Counted from the first letter of the stretch, positions 46,758 to 55,723 are shown. The stretch is 64,000 nt of DNA from Halomonas lysinitropha (GCF_902500215.1 NZ_CABVOU010000041.1:1-64000), one strand, 5' to 3'. Made by a program: numbers and translations. Notes: generated by a model from the sequence alone, not told the origin.

Positions 46758-46902
46758 CGGGCACGCCTGGCCACAGGGTGACGCAGCCCAGGGAGTCATT
46801 CAGCAGCACGACAGGGGTGCCCCTTCCAGGGCGTCCCTGTGGTTGCCAGCGGGTGGCAAAGATCCGCCCCTGAGGGGTGTCGACCCAGAACTCCTGCGCC
46901 AT
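46744..46902 (-). pseudogene. Truncated alpha/beta hydrolase N-terminus
   Basis: About 52 residues (MAQEFWVDTPQGRIFATRW..., then TPVVLLNDSLGCVTLWPGVP) match the start of alpha/beta hydrolases, including the strand before the oxyanion loop. No nucleophile or later part is present; the frame runs into the adjacent relic and stops. The ATG follows the thiolase stop directly (TGA-ATG), so it was once translated from the thiolase operon. Confidence 0.7.
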
Positions 46903-48090
46903 TCAATCGACCAGCTCGACCGCCACGGCCGTGGCTTCGCCGCCGCCGATGCACAGACTGGCGATGCCCCGCTTGCCGCCCTTGGTGCGCAGGGCATGGA
47001 TCAGGGTCGCGATGATCCGCGAGCCGGTAGAGCCGATGGGATGGCCCTGGGCGCAGGCACCGCCGAAGACGTTGACCTTGTCGTGGGGCAGGCCCAGGTC
47101 GTCCATGGCCATCAGGGTCACCACGGCGAAGGCCTCGTTGATCTCGAAGAGGTCGACGTCGTTCACGCTCCAGTCGAGCTTCTTCATCAGCTTCTCGATG
47201 GCGCCCACCGGGGCGATGGTGAATTCGCTGGGGTGACGCGAATTGGTGCTGTGGCCGAGCATGCGCGCGAGGGGCTTGGCACCCAGGCGATCGGCCGCCG
47301 CCTGGCTGGCCAGGATCAGCGCCGAGGCACCGTCGGAGATGGAGCTCGAGTTGGCGGCGGTGATGGTGCCGTCCTTGGCGAAGGCGGGACGCAGCTCGCG
47401 GATCTTGTCGAGCCTGGCCTGGAAAGGCTGCTCGTCGTGGTCGACCACGCTCTCGCCCTTGCGGCTGGTGACGGTGACCGGGGCCATCTCGGCGTCGAGG
47501 TGGCCGGCGTTGGTGGCCTCCATGGCGCGTTCCAGCGAGGCGATAGCGAAGTCGTCGAGCCGTTCGCGGCCGTAGCCCCGGTCGCTGGCGACGTCCTGGG
47601 CGAAGCCCCCCATCAGCTTGCCGGTCTCGGCGTCTTCCAGGCCATCAAGGAACATGTGGTCCTTCAACTCACCGTGGCCCAGGCGATAGCCGGCACGGGC
47701 CTTGGTCAGCACGTGAGGCGCATTGGACATGGACTCCATGCCGCCGGCCAGCATCACCTCGCCGCTGCCGGCGCGGATCAGGTCGTGGACCAGCATGGTG
47801 GCCTTCATGCCCGAGCCGCACAGCTTGTTGATGGTGGTGGCGCCGATGTTGTCGGGGATGCCGGCCTGGCGCATGGCCTGGCGTGCCGGCCCCTGCTTGA
47901 CGCCGGCTGGCAGCACGCAGCCCATGATGCCTTCGTCGATGCTGTCGGCGCTGATGCCGGCGCGTTGGATGGCGGCGCTGATCGCCGTGGCACCCAGTTG
48001 CGGTGCGGTGAGGCTGGTGAGGCTGCCGAGCATGCCGCCCATGGGCGTGCGTGCGGCAGAGAGGAAAACGATATCGTTGGAGTGGCTCAT
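46903..48090 (-). CDS. Acetyl-CoA C-acyltransferase (thiolase)
   Basis: 395 residues. Cys91 in NKLCGSGMKA, QGHPIGSTGS His and CIGGGEATA complete the thiolase triad. It is divergent from a TetR regulator and next to an acyl-CoA synthetase, SDR dehydrogenase and acyl-CoA dehydrogenase. Together these make a beta-oxidation-like set, so it probably does the final thiolytic step. Confidence 0.93.
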   Translation of the reverse strand: MSHSNDIVFLSAARTPMGGMLGSLTSLTAPQLGATAISAAIQRAGISADSIDEGIMGCVLPAGVKQGPARQAMRQAGIPDNIGATTINKLCGSGMKATMLVHDLIRAGSGEVMLAGGMESMSNAPHVLTKARAGYRLGHGELKDHMFLDGLEDAETGKLMGGFAQDVASDRGYGRERLDDFAIASLERAMEATNAGHLDAEMAPVTVTSRKGESVVDHDEQPFQARLDKIRELRPAFAKDGTITAANSSSISDGASALILASQAAADRLGAKPLARMLGHSTNSRHPSEFTIAPVGAIEKLMKKLDWSVNDVDLFEINEAFAVVTLMAMDDLGLPHDKVNVFGGACAQGHPIGSTGSRIIATLIHALRTKGGKRGIASLCIGGGEATAVAVELVD

Positions 48091-48185
48091 GGTGGGTTCT
48101 CCCGGTGTAGCGTGCGGTTCCCGATGGAGCCGCGTGGTGATGGTGTGCCACGTTGACCCGGCATCGGGGCTGTGGTTTTCTCAGG

Positions 48186-48203
48186 GTCAACCAAGCAAGC
48201 GCT
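48186..48203. promoter_or_regulatory. Putative TetR operator in the thiolase/tetR gap
   Basis: GTCAACCAAGCAAGCGCT. One base different from the reverse complement of a site at 48915-48932 before the acyl-CoA synthetase gene. It lies 14 bases before the tetR start and about 96 bases before thiolase. Confidence 0.6.
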
Positions 48204-48216
48204 AGTGTAAATTCCG

Positions 48217-48795
48217 ATGAATGTAATGAATGACTCACCGCGCCGCAAGGAACTGACGCGCCAGGCCGCCCAGCTGTTCGTTCAGGCGGGCTTCGACCGC
48301 ACGACGGTGCGCATGCTCGCCCAGGAGATGGGTATCAAGTCCGGTAGCCTCTTCCATCATTTCCGCGACAAGCAGGAGATCCTGACGGCGGTGATCGAGG
48401 AGGGCACCCAGAACGCCCTGATCATCGCCAAGGCAGCCCTCGAACAATGCGACAACTCTGCCGAAGCACGGTTGCAGGCCATGGCGCGCGCGCACCTGGA
48501 AACCCTGCTCACCGACCGAAACGCCCATGTCGTCGCCCTCTATGAGTGGCGCCGCCTCGACCCCGAGGCCCGCGATCACCTGAGCCATCTGCGCGATGCC
48601 TACGAGGCGCTCTGGGAAACGGTGATCGACGAGGCCCTGGCCGCCGGCCTGATCCATGGTGACCGCTTCCTGGTGGCCCGCTTCGTGATGGGCGCGCTGA
48701 ACTGGACGGTGCGCTGGTACGATCCTTCTGGTCCACGTTCACCGGATGACCTGGCCCATGAGCTGGTTGCCATGATTACTCATCGGCCCGTCTGA
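48217..48795 (+). CDS. TetR/AcrR family transcriptional regulator
   Basis: 192 residues. N-terminal helix-turn-helix (FDRTTVRMLAQEMGIKSGSLFHHFRDKQEIL, read in two parts) with a ligand domain typical of TetR. Divergent from thiolase, upstream of acyl-CoA genes. Two matching sites nearby are its likely targets, and the natural inducer is probably an acyl-CoA, by analogy. ATG 48226 is an alternative start. Confidence 0.9.
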   Translation: MNVMNDSPRRKELTRQAAQLFVQAGFDRTTVRMLAQEMGIKSGSLFHHFRDKQEILTAVIEEGTQNALIIAKAALEQCDNSAEARLQAMARAHLETLLTDRNAHVVALYEWRRLDPEARDHLSHLRDAYEALWETVIDEALAAGLIHGDRFLVARFVMGALNWTVRWYDPSGPRSPDDLAHELVAMITHRPV

Positions 48796-48914
48796 CCCCT
48801 CGGTTCCCGAAAAAGCGTTTTGGCGCGACGTCGTCGGTCACGCTCGACCATCGTCTAGTCCTCTCCTGCCGTTCAGGGCTTGCCCCGTTCCTCGGGAGCC
48901 TCTAGCTTGTACCA

Positions 48915-48932
48915 AGCGCTTGCTAGGTTGAC
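48915..48932. promoter_or_regulatory. Putative TetR operator before the acyl-CoA synthetase gene
   Basis: Plus strand AGCGCTTGCTAGGTTGAC, whose reverse complement GTCAACCTAGCAAGCGCT matches the site at 48186-48203 in 17 of 18 bases. It contains the perfect palindrome CAAGCGCTTG at 48913-48922. It lies about 130 bases before the synthetase start, within the long untranslated leader. Confidence 0.6.
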
Positions 48933-49062
48933 GCTTACGTCAACTGCATCTAATCAGAAGGCAGGCGCGTGCGCCAGCGTCGGCGCTGCCGTTTCCTTCT
49001 TTGCCAGCATTTTTCGTCAACGTTTGTCGCCACTACAAGCACAACCCGCGAGAGGGCAGTAC

Positions 49063-50718
49063 ATGAGCACCCTTCCCGACTACCAGAGCTACCTCGAGAC
49101 CTTCTCCGTCGATGACGTCATCGCGCGCCTCGATGACCACCGCGACGGCAAGGCCAACGCCTTCGAATCCTGCTGCGGGCGCCACCTGCGCGCCGGCCGG
49201 GGCGATGTCCTGGCCTTGGTGCACGAGGACACCCAGGGCCAGGTCAACACCCTGACCTACGCCGAACTCGACGCCGAGAGCGCCAAGCTCGCCGGCTGGT
49301 TTGCCGAGCGTGGCCTGGGCGTCGGGGATCGCATCGCCTGCATGCTGCCGCGCTCGCCCGAGTTGCTGGTGGCGGTGCTGGCGACGTGGCGCATCGGCGC
49401 CGTCTACCAGCCGCTGTTCACTGCTTTCGGTCCGGATGCCGTGGACTACCGCCTGGGACGCGCCGACACCAGGTTGCTGATCACCGATCAGGCCAACCGC
49501 TTCAAGTTCGATGGCCTGACCCAGTGTCCGCCGGTGCTCGCCGTGGGTGGCCCCGACGCCGGACACGCCGACGACCTGGACTGGCAGGATGCACTGGACC
49601 ATGCGCCGATCCAGGCCACTCCGCCCCGCCTCTCCCGCGACGAGCCCTTCCTGCAGATGTTCACGTCCGGCACGGTGGGCAAGCCCAAGGGCGTGGCGGT
49701 GCCACTGGCCGGCATGCCGGCCTTCGCCCTCTATATGGAACTGGCCGTCGACCTGCGCGAGAGTGATCGCTTCTGGAACATGGCCGACCCGGGCTGGGCC
49801 TATGGCCTCTACTACGCCATTGCCGGGCCGCTGCTGCTGGGCGTGACGACCCACTTCTGCGAGGCAGGCTTCAGCGCCGAGGGGGCGATGGCCTTCATGA
49901 AGCGCCATCGCATCACCAACTTCGCCGCTGCGCCCACCGCCTACCGGCTGATGAAGGCCTCCGGCCTGTTCGACGACGCCCATCAGACCCTCGAGCTGCG
50001 CGCCGCAAGCTCGGCCGGCGAGCCGCTCAACACCGAGGTGGTCACCTGGGTCGAGCGCTCGCTGGGCTGCCCGGTCATGGACCACTACGGCCAGACCGAG
50101 ACTGGCATGACCTGCAACAACCACCATGCGCTGGATCATCCCAAGCATGTCGGGGCCATGGGCGTGCCGATGCCCGGCTACCGCCTGGCGATCCTTGATG
50201 CCGAGTACAATGAGTTGCCCCCGGGCGAGCCCGGCGTGCTGGCGGTGGACATCGAGAACTCCCCGGTCCACTTCTTTCAGGGCTATACCTGGCAGGAGAA
50301 GCACCCCTTCGCCGAGGGCTACTACCTGACCGGCGACGTGGTGATCAAGAACGAGGACGGCACCTTCCAGTTCGCCGGCCGCGACGACGACATCATTACC
50401 ACCGCGGGCTATCGTGTCGGGCCCACTGACGTGGAAAACAGCGTGATGACCCACGCGGCGGTGGCAGAGTCCGCCGCCGTCGGTCAGCCTGACGAGATTC
50501 GCGGCGAGATCATCAAGTCCTATATCGTGCTTCGCGAGGGCTTCGAGGCCAGCGACGAGCTGGCCAACGAGATTCGCCAACTGGTGCGCGAGCGTCTCTC
50601 GACTCACGCCTTCCCGCGGGTGATCGAGTTCGTCGAGGAGCTGCCCAAGACGCCGAGCGGCAAGATCCAGCGCTTCAAGCTGCGCGCCGATGCCGCCGAC
50701 CCGGCCTCGGCCAAATGA
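49063..50718 (+). CDS. AMP-binding acyl-CoA synthetase
   Basis: 551 residues. P-loop FTSGTVGKPKGVAVP, HYGQTETGM and C-terminal YLTGDVVIKNEDG, AGRDDDIITTAGYRVGPTDVE and PKTPSGKIQRF. Closest in layout to medium- or branched-chain acyl/acetyl-CoA synthetases; the acid is not predictable. GAGAGGG precedes ATG 49063. The 267-base leader upstream holds the TetR site and nothing else I can name. Confidence 0.92.
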   Translation: MSTLPDYQSYLETFSVDDVIARLDDHRDGKANAFESCCGRHLRAGRGDVLALVHEDTQGQVNTLTYAELDAESAKLAGWFAERGLGVGDRIACMLPRSPELLVAVLATWRIGAVYQPLFTAFGPDAVDYRLGRADTRLLITDQANRFKFDGLTQCPPVLAVGGPDAGHADDLDWQDALDHAPIQATPPRLSRDEPFLQMFTSGTVGKPKGVAVPLAGMPAFALYMELAVDLRESDRFWNMADPGWAYGLYYAIAGPLLLGVTTHFCEAGFSAEGAMAFMKRHRITNFAAAPTAYRLMKASGLFDDAHQTLELRAASSAGEPLNTEVVTWVERSLGCPVMDHYGQTETGMTCNNHHALDHPKHVGAMGVPMPGYRLAILDAEYNELPPGEPGVLAVDIENSPVHFFQGYTWQEKHPFAEGYYLTGDVVIKNEDGTFQFAGRDDDIITTAGYRVGPTDVENSVMTHAAVAESAAVGQPDEIRGEIIKSYIVLREGFEASDELANEIRQLVRERLSTHAFPRVIEFVEELPKTPSGKIQRFKLRADAADPASAK

Positions 50719-50734
50719 CGATGAGGACCCTGAC

Positions 50735-51502
50735 ATGCAAGTGAAGGACAATACCTTCCTGATTACCGGTGCCGCCTCCGGGCTGGGGGCGGCCACTGCC
50801 GAACGCCTGGTTGCCGCCGGCGGACGCGTGGTGCTCTGCGACCTGAGTGATGCCGTGGAGGCCCATGCCGAACGGCTGGGCGAGGCCTCCCGGGCGATAC
50901 GCGGTGACGTGACCTCCGGCGACGAGATCCAGGCGGCGGTGGACGCCGCCGTCGAACTTAGCGAAGGCCGCGGCCTCGCCGGGGTGGTGCATTGCGCCGG
51001 TGTGGTCAGCGTAGCCAAGCTGGTCGATCGCGAGGGCAACCCCGCCGACCTCGACGCCTACAACCGCACCATCCAGATCAATCTGGTGGGTACCTTCAAC
51101 GTGATGCGCCTGGCCGCCGCGGCCATGGCGAAGAACGCCGCGGGAGAAGACGGTGAACGCGGCGTCATCATCAACACCGCTTCCATTGCCGCCTTCGACG
51201 GCCAGGTGGGGCAGTGCGCCTACAGCGCCTCCAAGGCCGGCGTGGTGAGCATGAGTCTGCCGGCCGCCCGGGAGCTCTCGCGCCACGGGGTTCGGGTGAT
51301 GGCCATTGCGCCCGGCGTCTTCGAGACGCCGATGATGAGCGAGATCCCCGACGAGGCTGCCCAGGCCCTGGCCGCCTCCGTGCCCTTCCCCAAGCGGCTC
51401 GGCAAGCCCGACGAGTTTGCCCGCCTGGCCGAGCAGATCATCAACAACGCCATGCTCAACGGCGAGGTGATTCGCCTGGACGGCGGTATCCGGATGCAGT
51501 AA
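50735..51502 (+). CDS. Short-chain dehydrogenase, 3-hydroxyacyl-CoA dehydrogenase type II-like
   Basis: 255 residues. Cofactor loop [13 protein letters not shown] with CDLSD fits NAD(H) binding, and catalytic Ser-Tyr-Lys sit in [10 protein letters not shown] and AYSASKAG. The insert [27 protein letters not shown] and sequence layout match HSD10-like 3-hydroxyacyl-CoA dehydrogenases. It lies 16 bases after the synthetase gene, so it should act in the same acyl-CoA pathway. Confidence 0.88.
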   Translation: MQVKDNTFLITGAASGLGAATAERLVAAGGRVVLCDLSDAVEAHAERLGEASRAIRGDVTSGDEIQAAVDAAVELSEGRGLAGVVHCAGVVSVAKLVDREGNPADLDAYNRTIQINLVGTFNVMRLAAAAMAKNAAGEDGERGVIINTASIAAFDGQVGQCAYSASKAGVVSMSLPAARELSRHGVRVMAIAPGVFETPMMSEIPDEAAQALAASVPFPKRLGKPDEFARLAEQIINNAMLNGEVIRLDGGIRMQ

Positions 51503-51524
51503 GGCCTTCGGCCAGTCGCCAGGA

Positions 51525-51577
51525 ATCAAGGGGTCAAGGCCGCAAGGGGAGGTTTCCTTGCACCTTGACCCCTTGAT
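51525..51577 (+). terminator. 53-nt nested hairpin after the SDR gene
   Basis: ATCAAGGGGTCAAGG (51525-51539) pairs perfectly with CCTTGACCCCTTGAT (51563-51577). Inside, GCAAGG (51542-51547) pairs with CCTTGC (51556-51561). Followed by a pyrimidine-rich stretch (TTCCCTCTTCTTT). It probably ends the synthetase-SDR transcript. Confidence 0.7.
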
Positions 51578-51628
51578 GCTTCCCTCTTCTTTAAACGAAC
51601 GCTTGACTCTCTTTCTGTCGGCGGCTAA

Positions 51629-51648
51629 TTTCAAACACATGTTTGAAA
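51629..51648. promoter_or_regulatory. PsrA-type operator before the acyl-CoA dehydrogenase gene
   Basis: TTTCAAACA and TGTTTGAAA form a perfect 9-bp inverted repeat around CA, containing CAAAC-N4-GTTTG, the known PsrA consensus. It lies 59 bases before the dehydrogenase start. A related site lies before fadD at 9000-9013. Confidence 0.6.
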
Positions 51649-51706
51649 GCGGCGGCTGCCGTCTTCCTGCGCCCGACTGCAGGCGCCCTATTATGGAGAG
51701 TTCGAG

Positions 51707-53518
51707 ATGCCCGACTACCAGGCCCCCCTGCGCGATCTTCGCTTCGTGATGGACGAGATGCTGGACTATCCGGCCCACTACGCCCGCCTGCCCGGCGGTG
51801 AAGAGGCCAGCCCCGACGTGGTCGGCGCCATCCTGGAGGAGGGTGGGCGCTTCGCCCGCGAGGTGCTGCTGCCGCTGAACCAGAGCGGCGATCGCGAGGG
51901 CTGCCGGCTGGAGGGCGGCGAGGTGAAGGCGCCGAAGGGCTTCAAGGCGGCCTACGCCCAGTACGTGGAGGGCGGCTGGCCGAGCCTCGCCGCCGAACCC
52001 GAGCATGGCGGGCAGGGGCTGCCGCCGTCGCTTGCCATGGTGCTCAACGAGATGGTCTGTGCCACCAACCTGGCCTGGGGCATGTACCCGGGTCTTTCCC
52101 ACGGTGCCGCCGATGCGCTGCGCCACCACGGCACCGACGAGCAGAAGGCCACCTACCTGAGCAAGCTGGTGGAGGGCACCTGGACCGGCACCATGTGCCT
52201 CACCGAGCCGCACTGCGGCACCGATCTCGGCCTGATCAAGACCCGCGCCGTGCCCGATGACGACGGCAGCTATGCGGTAACGGGAACGAAGATCTTTATC
52301 TCCGCCGGCGAGCACGACCTGGCCGAGAACATCGTCCACCTGGTACTGGCCAAGCTGCCCGATGCGCCTGAAGGCTCCAAGGGGATCTCGCTGTTCGTGG
52401 TGCCGAAGTTCCTTCCCGATGCCGACGGCAACCCGGGCGAGCGCAACGGCGTGGTATGCGGGTCGCTCGAGCACAAGATGGGCATCCACGGCAACGCCAC
52501 CTGCGTGATGAACTTCGACGCGTCGAAAGGCTACCTGGTGGGTGCACCCCACAAGGGCCTGGCCTGCATGTTCACCATGATGAACGCCGCGCGAATCGGC
52601 GTCGGTATCCAGGGCCTGGGGCTTATCGAGGCGAGCTTCCAGAACGCTCTGGCCTACGCTCGTGACCGATGGCAGATGCGCGCGCTCTCGGGGGCCAAGG
52701 CGCCCGAGAAGGCCGCCGACCCGATCATCGTCCATCCGGACGTACGCCGCATGCTGCTGACCCAGAAGGCCTTCGCCGAGGGCGGCCGGATGCTGGTGCT
52801 CTACACCGCGCAGATGATCGATACCGTCGAACACGGCACTGACGCCGCCGAGAAGGCGCGTGCCGAGACCCTGCTCGGTCTGCTGACCCCTATCGTCAAG
52901 GCGTTTCTCACCGAGGTGGGCTTCGAGGCCACTAACGAGGGCGTTCAGGTGTTCGGCGGCCACGGTTACATCCAGGAGTGGGGGATGGAGCAGCTGGTAC
53001 GCGATGCGCGCATCACTCGTCTCTATGAGGGCACCACCGGCATCCAGGCCCTCGACCTGCTGGGCCGCAAGGTGCTGATGAGCCAGGGCGAGAGCCTCAA
53101 GGTCTTCACCCGGGAGATCCACAGGTTCTGCCGGGACGAGGAGGGCAACAGCGACCTGGCCGAATTCGTGCGTCCGCTGGCCAAGCTCAATCAGGAGTGG
53201 GGCGATGTGACCATGGCCATCGGCATGAAGGCCATGAACGATCGTGAGGAGGTGGGGGCGGCCAGCGTCGACTACCTGATGTATGCCGGCTATGTGACCC
53301 TGGCCTACCTCTTCGCTCGTGCGGCGAAACAGGCCCGTGTCGCCCTGGCCGAGGGCACCGAAGAGGCGGCCTTCTACCGCGCCAAGCTCGATACCGCACG
53401 CTTCTTCTACCAGCGCCTGCTGCCACGCACCCGCGCCCACAAGGCGGCCATCGAGGCGGGCGCCGAGCCGCTGATGGCGATCAGTGCCGAGGACTTCGGC
53501 CTGGGCTTCGAGATCTGA
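51707..53518 (+). CDS. Acyl-CoA dehydrogenase (large, C-terminally extended type)
   Basis: 603 residues. FAD-binding acyl-CoA dehydrogenase core with MCLTEPHCGTDLG, GTKIFISAGEHDL and QVFGGHGYIQEWGMEQLVRDARI, where YEGTTGIQA supplies the catalytic Glu. A C-terminal extension with helices (AAKQARVALAEG to DFGLGFEI) marks the larger FadE-related family. It introduces the trans-2 double bond in fatty acid oxidation. Likely controlled by the adjacent PsrA-type site. Confidence 0.94.
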   Translation: MPDYQAPLRDLRFVMDEMLDYPAHYARLPGGEEASPDVVGAILEEGGRFAREVLLPLNQSGDREGCRLEGGEVKAPKGFKAAYAQYVEGGWPSLAAEPEHGGQGLPPSLAMVLNEMVCATNLAWGMYPGLSHGAADALRHHGTDEQKATYLSKLVEGTWTGTMCLTEPHCGTDLGLIKTRAVPDDDGSYAVTGTKIFISAGEHDLAENIVHLVLAKLPDAPEGSKGISLFVVPKFLPDADGNPGERNGVVCGSLEHKMGIHGNATCVMNFDASKGYLVGAPHKGLACMFTMMNAARIGVGIQGLGLIEASFQNALAYARDRWQMRALSGAKAPEKAADPIIVHPDVRRMLLTQKAFAEGGRMLVLYTAQMIDTVEHGTDAAEKARAETLLGLLTPIVKAFLTEVGFEATNEGVQVFGGHGYIQEWGMEQLVRDARITRLYEGTTGIQALDLLGRKVLMSQGESLKVFTREIHRFCRDEEGNSDLAEFVRPLAKLNQEWGDVTMAIGMKAMNDREEVGAASVDYLMYAGYVTLAYLFARAAKQARVALAEGTEEAAFYRAKLDTARFFYQRLLPRTRAHKAAIEAGAEPLMAISAEDFGLGFEI

Positions 53519-53704
53519 TACGAATCGGGTTCCTTCCCGATCGGCAAGGATCGCTGTGGAGGAGGGGGATGGCCTTTACGGCCTTCTTACCCTATGTGCG
53601 GTACGGCACTGACGGTTTGATTGTCGGGCGCGAGAAGATCAGGATGCTACGTAATGCGTCGAGCGATCTCTTCGCTCTGCCGTTCTTCCTGGAGTGACTT
53701 CCTT

Positions 53705-54670
53705 ATGCGTGTGTTCGCCAATCCGGTCGGTGCCGGGTCCCTCTGGTTCGACAACCTCGCGACCGCTACCGGCACGCCCGTTGCCTACGACCCTCAGGCC
53801 AGGGCTTTCATCACCATGCCGCCGTATTGCGCGAATCGCGACGTGATCGGCTGCAACTGGATCGCCCCCAAGCAGGGCGCCTTCTGTCGCGCCTGTGCCA
53901 TGACGGAGCTGGCCCCGGATACGTCCATTCCCAATGCCGTACCCCATTGGGCCCAGACCGAGGCCGCCAAGCGCTGGGTGCTCGATAACCTGGGGCGCTG
54001 GAACTGGTTTCGGCCCGAGGATCCGGGCGCGCGGCCTGTCTTTCACATGCTGGCCGAGGGGCACACCCCGGTGCCCATGGGGCATGTCGGAGGCGTGGTG
54101 ACGATCAGTGTGGCGGAGGCCGACCCTGTCCTGCGCACCACGCGGCGTGAGGCCCTGGAAGAGCCTTACCGCACCATGATCGGTCACATGCGTCACGAGA
54201 TCAGTCACATGCTCTGGTGGCGTCTCAGCCTGAGGGACGATTTCCTCGACGCCTTCCGCGCCATGTTCGGTGATGAGCGGGAGGACTATCCCGCCGCACT
54301 CACACGCCATTACCACAATGGGCCACCCCCCGACTGGCGCTCGCACTTCGTCAGCACCTATGCCTCGGCACATCCCCACGAGGATTGGGCCGAAACCGCG
54401 TCCCACCTGCTGCACCTTACGGATATCGCCGATAGCTTCGTTGCCGCCGGCCTGTCCTCCTCTGACCTGCCGCATCTCGGTTGGGATCCCTACATGGAGG
54501 CAGACGCCGAGAACCTGATTCACATTGCGACTCACCAGGTCATGGCGGTCAACCACATCAATCGCGCCATGGGGCTGCCGGATCTCTATCCCTTCGTGCT
54601 TTCCGAAAAGGTTCGCCGCAAGCTGGTCTTCATGCACGACTGGCTCCGTCGAGGCGCTCAAGGGCTTTGA
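53705..54670 (+). CDS. Putative zinc-ribbon and zinc-binding metallopeptidase
   Basis: 321 residues. Four N-terminal cysteines (PYCANRDVIGC ... FCRACAM) form a zinc ribbon, and GHMRHEISHMLWW contains the HExxH metal site. HEDWAETASHLLHLTD may supply the third ligand. The layout matches the DUF2248 family of putative zinc-binding peptidases, whose substrates are unknown. ATG 53705 follows CTGGAGTG. No operon partner is evident. Confidence 0.82.
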   Translation: MRVFANPVGAGSLWFDNLATATGTPVAYDPQARAFITMPPYCANRDVIGCNWIAPKQGAFCRACAMTELAPDTSIPNAVPHWAQTEAAKRWVLDNLGRWNWFRPEDPGARPVFHMLAEGHTPVPMGHVGGVVTISVAEADPVLRTTRREALEEPYRTMIGHMRHEISHMLWWRLSLRDDFLDAFRAMFGDEREDYPAALTRHYHNGPPPDWRSHFVSTYASAHPHEDWAETASHLLHLTDIADSFVAAGLSSSDLPHLGWDPYMEADAENLIHIATHQVMAVNHINRAMGLPDLYPFVLSEKVRRKLVFMHDWLRRGAQGL

Positions 54671-54862
54671 GTCGGATTCAAACTCTGGATTGGGCTTCCA
54701 GGGGGTGCCGTTGCCTGGCCTCGGAGAAGGCCCGACGCCAGGGATGGTGTCTGCCGTTTCTTGGCGGGTTGACTGGTATCGATCCCGAGTCAGAGGCATG
54801 ATGACCGCCTCGACGCTCCCTGAGGCGGCGAGAGACTGTCACCTGCCCGAGGAGCTGCTCCC

Positions 54863-55714
54863 ATGTCCCGAACGACCCGCCTGCAAGACCTGATCCGGGT
54901 GTTGCGCCACCACACCGACCCGATCGGCGGGCCGGAACTCGCCGAGAGTCTGGGGATCGGCCTGAGGGCTCTCTACCAGGATATCGCCGCGTTGCGGGCG
55001 GTGGGGATCGAGGTGGTTAACACGCCCGGCCAGGGCTATGTGCTGCCTCCCGAGGTGACACTGCCTCCCGTGGCACTGGCCGAGCCCGCTGCGCGGGAGC
55101 CGGCCGAGATCACCTTCTATACCCACCCGCTCTCCCGGGGCGGGATCGTCCACTGGATGCTCGAGGAACTCGGCGTGCCCTATCGCACGGTGATTCTCGA
55201 ATATGGCACCAGCATGAAGTCGCCGGATTACCTGGCCCTCAATCCCATGGGCAAGGTGCCGGCCATTCGGCATGGAGACACGGTGGTCACTGAGGCGCCT
55301 GCTATCTGCGCCTATCTCGCCGATGCCTTCCCTGAGGCCGGCCTTGCGCCGCCGCCTGCCGTTCGGGGCGACTATTACCGCTGGCTGTTCTTCGCCGCCG
55401 GCCCACTCGAGACGGCCATCTCGCTCAACAACCTTGGCGTGCAGCCCACGGTCGAGCAGCAGGGCCAGCTGGGCTGTGGTGACTACTGGGTTCTGATCGA
55501 CACCCTGGCGTCTGCCGTCAAGGGTCGTCGCTATATCGCCGGCAAGGCGTTCAGTGCCGCCGACGTCTACGTTGGCTCGCACCTCGGCTGGGGCATGCAC
55601 TTCGGCACCCTTCCTCGCCGGCCCGAATTCGAGGTTTACTGGGAAGGGCTGCGGATGCGGCCGGCCCACCAGCGTTGTGAGGCCTATGTCGAGCAGGTGC
55701 TGGCCGGAGGCTGA
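54863..55714 (+). CDS. Fusion of N-terminal HTH domain and glutathione S-transferase
   Basis: 283 residues. Residues 1-65 are a helix-turn-helix of the YafY/DeoR-like HTH_11 type (RLQDLIRVLRHHTDPIGGPELAESLGIGLRALYQDIAALRAVGIEVV, given here only as landmarks LRALYQDIAALRAVGIE). Residues 80-283 form a GST: thioredoxin-like fold EITFYTHPLSRGGIVHWMLEE, then GKVPAIRHGDTVVTEAPAI, the Glu-Ala/Ser region binding the gamma-glutamyl group, and a helical C-terminal domain. GAGGAGC precedes ATG 54863. YafY proteins normally carry a WYL sensor, replaced here by a GST. Confidence 0.82.
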   Translation: MSRTTRLQDLIRVLRHHTDPIGGPELAESLGIGLRALYQDIAALRAVGIEVVNTPGQGYVLPPEVTLPPVALAEPAAREPAEITFYTHPLSRGGIVHWMLEELGVPYRTVILEYGTSMKSPDYLALNPMGKVPAIRHGDTVVTEAPAICAYLADAFPEAGLAPPPAVRGDYYRWLFFAAGPLETAISLNNLGVQPTVEQQGQLGCGDYWVLIDTLASAVKGRRYIAGKAFSAADVYVGSHLGWGMHFGTLPRRPEFEVYWEGLRMRPAHQRCEAYVEQVLAGG

Positions 55715-55723
55715 TTCGCGGGT

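Larger units (their letters stand above)
46433..46902. other. 470-base scar containing two gene fragments
   Basis: This stretch has no intact gene. 46550-46757 (minus) is a relic of a gene present whole near 56.8-57.2 kb, and 46744-46902 (minus) is the truncated start of an alpha/beta hydrolase. 46433-46549 shows nothing I can support. Confidence 0.75.

Noticed and set aside
49033..53440. Two very long antisense frames (49033-51039 and 50675-53440)
   Set aside because: Both lie opposite clear enzyme genes with intact catalytic motifs; they are composition artefacts of high GC.
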